Assembly: GCF_041435195.1 (NCBI RefSeq)
Contig: NZ_CP108106.1
Span: forward strand, 5,867,501-5,931,500
Origin: Streptomyces sp. NBC_00224
GTDB lineage: Bacteria > Actinomycetota > Actinomycetes > Streptomycetales > Streptomycetaceae
Reading direction: 5' to 3'
Length of the DNA stretch: 64,000 nt
The notes under the pieces were generated by a model, which worked only from the letters and a program-made list of their open reading frames with translations, was not told the origin of the DNA and did no database searches. The position numbers and the translations under genes are program-made. This document shows positions 52,251 through 60,482 of the stretch, piece after piece. Position 1 is the stretch's first letter; every line of letters starts with the position of its first letter.

Positions 52251-53219
52251 ATGTCTTCGACCGAGCTGCCGGAAACCCTCGCCGCCGCTGTCGCTCCGGT
52301 TCCCCGGGTGGGCGCGGTCCGGGTGGCGCCCGGTGAGGAGCTGCGCTCGGTGAGTCTGCCCGGGCTGACGCTGAACATCCGCGCCCGTCCGAGTGCGAGA
52401 TCCGGTCTCGACCCCGCCCTGTTCGTGCACGGGCTCGGCGGCTCCTCGCAGAACTGGTCCGCCCTGATGCCGCTGCTGGCCGACACGGTGGACTGCGAGG
52501 CCGTGGACCTGCCCGGCTTCGGGGACTCCGCGCCGCCGGACGACGGCGACTACTCGGTCACCGGCCACGCGCGCGCGGTGATCCGGCTGCTCGACTCGGC
52601 CGGGCGCGGCCCCGTCCACCTCTTCGGGAACTCGCTGGGCGGCGCCGTCACCACCCGGGTCGCCGCGGTCCGCCCGGACCTCGTCCGCACCCTCACCCTG
52701 ATCTCGCCCGCGCTCCCCGAGCTCCGCGCCCAGCGCACCGCCTGGCCGACGGCCCTGCTCGCGGTACCGGGCGTTGCCTCGCTGTTCACGCGGATGACCA
52801 GGGACTGGACGGCCGAGGACCGTACGCGTGGGGTGATGGCCCTCTGCTACGGCGACCCGGGCCGGGTGAGCCCCGAAGCGTTCCGGGCGGCGGTCGAGGA
52901 GATGGAGCGCCGCCTTGAGCTGCCGTACTTCTGGGACGCGATGGTCCGCTCGGCGCGGGGCGTCGTCGACGCGTACACCCTGAGCGGGCAGCACGGGCTC
53001 TGGCGGCAGGCCGAGCGGGTGCTCGCCCCGACGCTGCTGGTCTACGGCGGCCGGGACCAGCTGGTCGGCTTCCGGATGGCCCGCAGAGCTGCCGCGGCGT
53101 TCCGCGGGTCGAGACTGCTGACCCTGCCCGATGCCGGGCACGTGGCGATGATGGAGTACCCGGAGGTGGTCGCGCAGGCCTTCCGGGACCTGGTCGACGA
53201 CTGCGGAAACAGGAGCTGA
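52251..53219 (+). CDS. Alpha/beta hydrolase
   Basis: 322 aa. Oxyanion segment FVHGLGGSSQNW, nucleophile Ser128 in FGNSLGGAV, acid in YGGRDQLVG and base His in PDAGHVAMMEYP. No signal peptide. Probably an esterase or epoxide hydrolase-like enzyme; substrate unknown. ATG at 52251, with a 23-residue Ala/Pro N-terminus. The next gene starts 8 nt downstream, so the two are probably one operon. Confidence 0.92.
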   Translation: MSSTELPETLAAAVAPVPRVGAVRVAPGEELRSVSLPGLTLNIRARPSARSGLDPALFVHGLGGSSQNWSALMPLLADTVDCEAVDLPGFGDSAPPDDGDYSVTGHARAVIRLLDSAGRGPVHLFGNSLGGAVTTRVAAVRPDLVRTLTLISPALPELRAQRTAWPTALLAVPGVASLFTRMTRDWTAEDRTRGVMALCYGDPGRVSPEAFRAAVEEMERRLELPYFWDAMVRSARGVVDAYTLSGQHGLWRQAERVLAPTLLVYGGRDQLVGFRMARRAAAAFRGSRLLTLPDAGHVAMMEYPEVVAQAFRDLVDDCGNRS

Positions 53220-53227
53220 TCCGGGGC

Positions 53228-54583
53228 GTGGGACGACACAGCCGACCCAAGGGCGCCACGGGCACTCCCGAGCCCACCCGTACCGCCGACACCACCGGGC
53301 CCGTGCCGGTCGTGGAGGAGGTGCGGACGGCGGGCGGACGACGCCGCGCCGACGGCCCGCCGACCGGCCCGATGCCGCGGATCCGCCCGGTTCAGGGCGA
53401 CCCCGTCTCCCAGCACCAGGGCGTCGGCACCCCGGCGCACGGCGTGCCCCAGGTGCGCGGCGGCCACCCCGAGCACCACGAGGGCGGGGGCGGCTGGGGC
53501 GAGCCCGCCGCGCCGCGCCCCGGCGACTGGCACGGCGCTCCGGCCCAGGCCGGTTCCGGGCCGGGTGTCCGAATACCGGGACCCCGACGCGAGTACATGG
53601 ACGCCTTCGACGGCGCCGAGTGGACGGACACGGGCTCCCACCGCCGGATGGTCGTGGCCGACACGGGTGCGCAGCGCAGGATCGTTCCCGCGCCCGCCGT
53701 GTCGCGGCCGGTGCCCGTGCCCGTGCCCGAGCGGGCCGAACCGGAACCCGAGCAGAAGACCGCCAAGAAGGGGAAGTCCGCCAAGGGCCGCACCCTCACC
53801 GGGATCGCGGCGGCCGCCGTCACCACCGTGCTCGCGGTCGTGGTGGCCGGTCAGGTCACCTCCGACGGCGGCCACGAGACCGGCGCCCGGTCGGCCGACG
53901 ACAACGGCCGCGCCGGCGACGGGCCCGCCTCCCGCTCCAAGGACCGGGCGACGCCCGAGCAGGCGGCCCCGGCCAAGCCCGTCTCGTACGAGCAGAAGAT
54001 GGCCCTGCGGTACCCGATCGACCCGAAGCTGAAAGGTTCCGGCGCGTTCGAGGTGGTGCCCGGGTCCGCGGCGGCGCCGGGCAAGGGGCGCAAGTACCGC
54101 TACCGGGTGGACATCGAGAAGGGGCTCGACCTGGACGGCGCCCTCTTCGCCGAGGCCGTGCAGAAGACCCTCAACGACGACCGCAGCTGGGCGCACGACG
54201 GGGCGAAGACCTTCGAGCGGGTCTCCTCCGGGAAGCCCGACTTCGTCATCACCCTGGCGAGTCCCGGCACCACGGCGGCCTGGTGCGCCAAGTCGGAGCT
54301 GGACACCGCCGAGGAGAACGTCTCGTGCGACTCGGCCGCGACCGAGCGCGTGATGATCAACGCGTTCCGCTGGGCGCAGGGCTCCGAGACCTTCGGCGCC
54401 CAGGCGATGTACGCGTACCGGCAGATGCTCATCAACCACGAAGTGGGACACCGGCTCGGCCACGGTCATGTGAGCTGTCGCACTCCCGGGGCGCTCGCTC
54501 CGGTGATGCAGCAGCAGACCAAGTCCTTGGACATAGACGGGATCAAGTGCCGTCCCAACGCCTGGGTCTACCCGACTGGTTGA
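53228..54583 (+). CDS. DUF3152 metalloprotease-like protein, membrane-anchored
   Basis: 451 aa. Residues 1-180 are Pro/Gly/Arg-rich and disordered. A basic patch (AKKGKSAKGR) precedes one membrane helix (TLTGIAAAAVTTVLAVVVAGQV). The outer DUF3152 domain has YRVDIEKGLDLDG and the zinc-type motif HEVGHRLGH near residue 404, plus four cysteines (WCAK, VSCD, VSCR and IKCR). The HExxHxxGH pattern fits a metzincin-like zinc protease. Its target is not known. GTG at 53228. The mycobacterial homologue is Rv3207c (from memory). A small hairpin spans its stop. Confidence 0.9.
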   Translation: MGRHSRPKGATGTPEPTRTADTTGPVPVVEEVRTAGGRRRADGPPTGPMPRIRPVQGDPVSQHQGVGTPAHGVPQVRGGHPEHHEGGGGWGEPAAPRPGDWHGAPAQAGSGPGVRIPGPRREYMDAFDGAEWTDTGSHRRMVVADTGAQRRIVPAPAVSRPVPVPVPERAEPEPEQKTAKKGKSAKGRTLTGIAAAAVTTVLAVVVAGQVTSDGGHETGARSADDNGRAGDGPASRSKDRATPEQAAPAKPVSYEQKMALRYPIDPKLKGSGAFEVVPGSAAAPGKGRKYRYRVDIEKGLDLDGALFAEAVQKTLNDDRSWAHDGAKTFERVSSGKPDFVITLASPGTTAAWCAKSELDTAEENVSCDSAATERVMINAFRWAQGSETFGAQAMYAYRQMLINHEVGHRLGHGHVSCRTPGALAPVMQQQTKSLDIDGIKCRPNAWVYPTG

Positions 54584-54590
54584 GACCAGT
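54575..54590 (+). terminator. Small hairpin over the DUF3152 stop codon
   Basis: A 6-bp stem (actggt at 54575-54580 with accagt at 54585-54590); the loop tgag contains the stop. It is too short to be a strong terminator and may be only a mild one. Confidence 0.3.
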
Positions 54591-54634
54591 CCGGCCCTGC
54601 TGTCCACAGTGTGGGACAACTGTCTCAATCTCGG

Positions 54635-54664
54635 TTGACAGTGGACAGCGGGGCTTTGCATAGT
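54635..54664 (+). promoter_or_regulatory. Consensus promoter for the leader-peptide operon
   Basis: TTGACA at 54635-54640 and CATAGT at 54659-54664, spaced 18 nt. A -35 match of six in six and a -10 match of four in six. The predicted start lies at 54671-54672, on the ATG of the leader peptide, giving a leaderless messenger. Inverted repeats overlap the -35: ACTGTC (54619-54624) with GACAGT (54637-54642), and CTGTCCAC (54600-54607) with GTGGACAG (54641-54648); these could bind a regulator. Confidence 0.65.
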
Positions 54665-54671
54665 TCTCGGC

Positions 54672-54767
54672 ATGCCGCACCGCCCCTTCACCCCCGCACG
54701 CGCCGCCATCGAGCTGGCGCTGATCGGCGTGACCGGGCTCTGCGTAGCCGACATTCACTGTTGCTGA
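54672..54767 (+). CDS. Cys-rich leader peptide (Ms4533A-like uORF), 31 aa
   Basis: Complete short frame with the product MPHRPFTPARAAIELALIG followed by VTGLCVADIHCC. It ends in two adjacent Cys codons, with another Cys seven residues before. From memory it fits the Ms4533A family of cysteine leader peptides, upstream reading frames that slow on low cysteine and control downstream sulfur genes. It begins at the predicted transcription start, so it is read from a leaderless message, as reported for several actinobacterial cysteine leaders. The next gene, a peptide-binding lipoprotein, starts 173 nt later, and hairpins lie between. Family naming is from memory. Confidence 0.8.
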   Translation: MPHRPFTPARAAIELALIGVTGLCVADIHCC

Positions 54768-54940
54768 CGCCCGCTCGCGCGCAGTTTTCTTTCACTTGCG
54801 CCCGGGTACTTCCGTCTTTGCTCATCCGCGCGGGCGCAGCACTCCCTCTTGTTCGAAGACCATGACGTCGTCATGGGCCGAGACGGGCGCCCGTGTCCCC
54901 TTTGCCCTGTACGTGCAGTCACCGAGAGGTCTTCATTCCG

Positions 54941-56662
54941 ATGCGTCAGATGTCCGGAAACGTCGCAAGAGCGGCAGCGATAGCCGTGGTTCTCGCCGTG
55001 GGCGCCGTCGCCTGCGGCCCCGATGACAGTGGCGCCAAGAACGCCGGCGGCAGCTCGGACGCCAAGCCCCAGAAGGGCGGCACGCTCTCCGTCCTCAACA
55101 ACGAGCCGCAGACCGACTTCGACCCGGCGCGGCTCTACACCTCCGGCGGCGGAAACGTTCCGTCCCTGGTCTTCCGTACGCTCACCACGCGCAACCGCGA
55201 GGCCGGCGCCGAGGGCACCAAGGTCGTCCCCGACCTCGCCACCGACACGGGCAAGCCCAACGCCGACGCCACGGTGTGGACGTACACCCTCAAGGACGGC
55301 CTCAAGTACGAGGACGGCACGCCGATCACGACGGCCGACATCAAGTACGGCATCGAGCGGTCCTTCGCGGCCGAGCTCTCCGGCGGCGCGCCCTACCTGC
55401 GCGACTGGCTGGTCGGCGGCGCCGACTACCAGGGTCCCTACAAGGACGGCGGCAAGGGCCTCGCCTCGATCGAGACGCCCGACGCCAAGACCATCGTCTT
55501 CCACCTGAACAAGCCCGAGGGCGAGTTCCCGTACCTGGCGACCCAGACCCAGTTCGCGCCGGTCCCCAAGGCCAAGGACAAGGGCACCAAGTACGAGGAG
55601 CACCCGGTCTCGTCCGGCCCGTACAAGGTCGTCAAGAACGAGAACGACGGCGAGCACCTCGTCCTGGAGCGCAACCCCAACTGGTCCGAGGCCACCGACG
55701 CCGAGCGCAAGGCGTACCCGGACAGCATCGACGTGCGCTCCGGCCTCGACGCCTCCGTCATCAACCAGCGGCTCTCCGCCTCCCAGGGGCCGGACTCGGC
55801 CGCCGTCACCACCGACACCAACCTCGGCCCGGCCGAGCTCTCCAAGGTCGGCGGTGACAAGGCGCTCGCCGCGCGCGTGGGCACCGGCCACTTCGGCTAC
55901 ACCAACTACATCGGCTTCAACCCCAAGGTGAAGCCGTTCGACGACCCGAAGGTGCGCCAGGCCATCGCGTACGCGGTCGACCGCAGCTCGGCCGTCAACG
56001 CGGTCGGCGGCTCCTCGCTCGCCGAGCCCGCCACCACCTTCCTGCCCAACCAGAAGGCGTTCGGCTACACCCAGTTCGACCACTTCCCGGCCGGTGACTC
56101 GGGCAACGCCGCCAAGGCCAAGGAGCTCCTGAAGGAGGCGGGCCACGCGGACGGCCTCACCGTCACGCTCACCCACTCCAACGCCAAGGGCGGCCCCAAG
56201 GGCCCCGAGGTCGCCACCGCGCTCCAGGACGCCCTGAAGAAGGCCGGGTTCACGGTCAAGCTCCAGGGCCTGGAGGCCAACGACTACAACGACACCATCC
56301 AGAGCGTCAGCAAGGAGCCCGGCTTCTTCCTGCGCGGCTGGGGTGCCGACTGGCCGTCCGGCGGCCCGTTCCTCGCGCCGATCTTCGACGGCCGCCAGAT
56401 CGTCAAGGACGGCGCCAACTTCAACACCGGCTTCCTGGACGACCCGTCGGTCAACAAGGAGGTCGACGAGATCAACAAGCTGACCGACCTGGCGGCGGCC
56501 GCGCCGCGCTGGGGCGCCCTCGACAAGAAGATCGGTGAGCAGGCCGTCGTGGTCCCGCTCTTCCACCCGGTCTACAAGCGACTGGTCGGCAAGGACATCA
56601 AGAACGTCGTCATCAGCGACTGGACCGGTGTGCTCGACATCTCCCAGGTCGCGGTCAAGTAG
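54941..56662 (+). CDS. Oligopeptide-binding lipoprotein (SBP family 5), cysteine-leader operon
   Basis: 573 aa. Signal peptide ARAAAIAVVLAVGAVAC with the lipid-modified Cys near residue 25, then a Gly/Ser/Lys linker. SBP_bac_5 features: GGTLSVLNNEPQTDFDPARL, EDGTPITTADIKYGIERSF, VRQAIAYAVDRS and GWGADWPSGGPFL. It binds peptides for the permeases encoded downstream. The substrate is unknown; the upstream Cys leader suggests sulfur-containing peptides or glutathione-like compounds (inference). ATG at 54941 after gagagg; a second ATG three codons on is possible. Confidence 0.93.
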   Translation: MRQMSGNVARAAAIAVVLAVGAVACGPDDSGAKNAGGSSDAKPQKGGTLSVLNNEPQTDFDPARLYTSGGGNVPSLVFRTLTTRNREAGAEGTKVVPDLATDTGKPNADATVWTYTLKDGLKYEDGTPITTADIKYGIERSFAAELSGGAPYLRDWLVGGADYQGPYKDGGKGLASIETPDAKTIVFHLNKPEGEFPYLATQTQFAPVPKAKDKGTKYEEHPVSSGPYKVVKNENDGEHLVLERNPNWSEATDAERKAYPDSIDVRSGLDASVINQRLSASQGPDSAAVTTDTNLGPAELSKVGGDKALAARVGTGHFGYTNYIGFNPKVKPFDDPKVRQAIAYAVDRSSAVNAVGGSSLAEPATTFLPNQKAFGYTQFDHFPAGDSGNAAKAKELLKEAGHADGLTVTLTHSNAKGGPKGPEVATALQDALKKAGFTVKLQGLEANDYNDTIQSVSKEPGFFLRGWGADWPSGGPFLAPIFDGRQIVKDGANFNTGFLDDPSVNKEVDEINKLTDLAAAAPRWGALDKKIGEQAVVVPLFHPVYKRLVGKDIKNVVISDWTGVLDISQVAVK

Positions 56663-56664
56663 CC

Positions 56665-57672
56665 ATGAGTGAGGCCTTGTTGGCCTCGGAGACGGGAGCG
56701 GCCCGGGTGGCCGCTCCCGCTTCGGGGGCCCGTCAGTTCTGGCAACGGCTGCGCGCCCAGCGCGCGGTGACCGTCGCCGCCGTCGTCTTCGCGCTGCTCG
56801 TGCTCGTCGCGCTCACCGCGCCGCTGCTCACCGCCCTGGAGGGGCAGGACCCCAACACCTTCCACCCGGGCCTGGTGGACTCGGCGGCCGGCGGGGTGCC
56901 CAAGGGCTCCTTCGGCGGGATCAGCGGCGACCACTGGCTCGGCGTGGAGCCCCAGACCGGCCGCGACCTGTTCGCACGGCTCGTCTACGGGGCCCGGGTG
57001 TCGCTCGGCGTCGCCTTCATCGCCACCCTGGTGCAGGTGTTCATCGGGGTCGCCCTCGGGCTGTCCGCCGCGCTCGGCGGGCGCTGGGCCGACCAGGTCA
57101 TCAGCCGGTTCACCGATGTGGTGGTGGCGCTGCCGCTGCTCGTCATCAGCCTCGGCCTGATCGCGATCGTGCCCGACTCCGTGCCGCGCCCGGTGCTGAT
57201 CACCTTCGTCATCGCGGTGGTCGGCTGGTCCGGCACGTCCAAGATCGTGCGGTCCTCCGCGCTCAGCCTCAAGTCCCTCGACTACGTGTCGGCGGCCCGG
57301 CTCAGCGGCTGGGGCAGGCTCGCGGTCGCCCGGCGCGAGCTGCTGCCCGCGCTGGCCGCGCCCGTCATCACGTACGGCGTGCTCCTCGTCCCCGCCAACG
57401 TCTCCATCGAGGCGGCGCTCTCGTTCCTCGGCGTCGGCATCAAGCCGCCCACCCCGTCGTGGGGGCAGATGCTCACCGAGGCCAACACCTGGTACCAGTC
57501 GGCGCCCACCTATCTGCTGCTGCCCGCGGGCTTCCTGTTCGTGACGGTCCTCTCCCTCACCGTCGTCGGCGAGGGAGTGCGCACCGCGCTCGACCCCCGC
57601 GCCGCCTCCCGGCTCAAGGTCGGCGTCAAGTCCCGCAAGGACGCCAAGTCCCGTAAGGAGGCCTCGAAGTGA
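56665..57672 (+). CDS. Oligopeptide ABC transporter permease (DppC type)
   Basis: 335 aa. A cytosolic N-terminus ending ARQFWQRLRAQ leads into the first helix (AVTVAAVVFALLVLVALTAPLL). The external segment with HWLGVEPQTGRDLFARLVYG precedes the conserved permease core. EAA-like loop LKSLDYVSAARLSG. An unusual basic C-terminal tail (KSRKDAKSRKEASK). The ATG follows the lipoprotein stop by 2 nt, and its stop overlaps the next start (GTGA), so translation is coupled. Confidence 0.93.
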   Translation: MSEALLASETGAARVAAPASGARQFWQRLRAQRAVTVAAVVFALLVLVALTAPLLTALEGQDPNTFHPGLVDSAAGGVPKGSFGGISGDHWLGVEPQTGRDLFARLVYGARVSLGVAFIATLVQVFIGVALGLSAALGGRWADQVISRFTDVVVALPLLVISLGLIAIVPDSVPRPVLITFVIAVVGWSGTSKIVRSSALSLKSLDYVSAARLSGWGRLAVARRELLPALAAPVITYGVLLVPANVSIEAALSFLGVGIKPPTPSWGQMLTEANTWYQSAPTYLLLPAGFLFVTVLSLTVVGEGVRTALDPRAASRLKVGVKSRKDAKSRKEASK

Positions 57673-58654
57673 CGGGCTTTCTGCTGCGGCGGCTCGGCGG
57701 CGCGGTCTTCGTGCTGCTCGCCCTCTCCGTCGTCGTCTACCTCGTCTTCTACGCCGCTCCCGGCAACGTCGCCCAGATCGTCTGCGGCGAGCGCTGCTCC
57801 CCGGCCCAGGTGGCCCAGGTGCACGACCGCCTCCAGCTCGGCGACCCGATCCACGTCCAGTACTGGCACTTCCTCCAGGGGCTCTTCGCCGGCCGCGACT
57901 TCTCCTCCGGCATCGGCGTCGTCCACTGCGACGCGCCCTGCCTGGGCCTGTCCTACCGCCAGGACTCGCCGGTCACCGACATCCTCCTGAACAAGCTGCC
58001 CGTCACCGGCTCGCTGGTGATCGGCGCGTTCGTGCTGTGGATCCTGCTCGGCGTCGGCACCGGGCTGCTCTCCGCGTGGAAGCGCGGCGGCGCGATCGAG
58101 CGGACGCTGACCGGGCTCACCCTGATCGGCTTCTCCACCCCGGTCTTCGTGATCGGCCTGGTGCTGATCATCGTCTTCTGCTCGACGCTCGGCTGGCTGC
58201 CGTTCCCGCAGTACACGCCGTTCTCGGACAACCCCGAGCAGTGGCTCTGGGGGCTGCTGCTGCCGTGGATCTCGCTGGCGCTGATCGAGAGCGCCAAGTA
58301 CGCGCGCCTGGTGCGCAGCTCGATGCTGGAGACCCTCGCCGAGGACCATGTGCGCACCTTCCGGGCGTACGGACTCACCGAGCGGGCCATCGTCGGCAAG
58401 CACGCCCTGCGCGGCGCGGTCGCCCCGGTCATCGCGCTGAGCGCGCTGGACGCGGGCTCCATGTTCGGCGGCGCCGTGCTCACCGAGTCGCTCTTCGGTA
58501 TCCAGGGCATCGGCAAGCTCCTGGTGGACTCGGTCCGCCAGGTCGACCTGCCCGTCGTGGTCGGCGTCGTCATGACGACCGGTTTCTTCGTCGTACTGGC
58601 CAATGCCCTCGCGGACGCGCTGTACGCGGTGGCGGACCGACGGGTGGTGCTGCA

Positions 58655-58658
<4 letters not shown>
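57669..58658 (+). CDS. Oligopeptide ABC transporter permease (DppB type)
   Basis: 329 aa. First helix in FLLRRLGGAVFVLLALSVVVY. The long external loop carries CGERC and HCDAPC, the four-cysteine pattern also present in the first transporter's DppB. Then five helices with the contact loop DHVRTFRAYGLTE. The start GTG overlaps the DppC stop by 4 nt, and the stop overlaps the fused ATPase start. Confidence 0.94.
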
Positions 58659-60292
<1,634 letters not shown>

Positions 60293-60368
60293 CGCTCCGT
60301 TACTCTCCCGCCCCGTAGCGCGACGGAACGCGACCGGGGAGGGAAAGTTACGTGCATTCACCCCTTCC

Positions 60369-60402
60369 GGTGGCGCGATGGACAACCGTCCATCGCGCCA
60401 CC
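60369..60402 (+). terminator. Terminator of the cysteine-leader operon
   Basis: A perfect 15-bp stem (ggtggcgcgatggac at 60369-60383 with gtccatcgcgccacc at 60388-60402) and a 4-nt loop, 77 nt after the fused ATPase stop. Confidence 0.75.
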
Positions 60403-60482
60403 GTCGTATCCGCTTACGTTCATCCCGCTGCGAGTCGCCGTTGCAACGGCGGCCGCCCACCAGGGAGATCGGGGGTGCGTAC

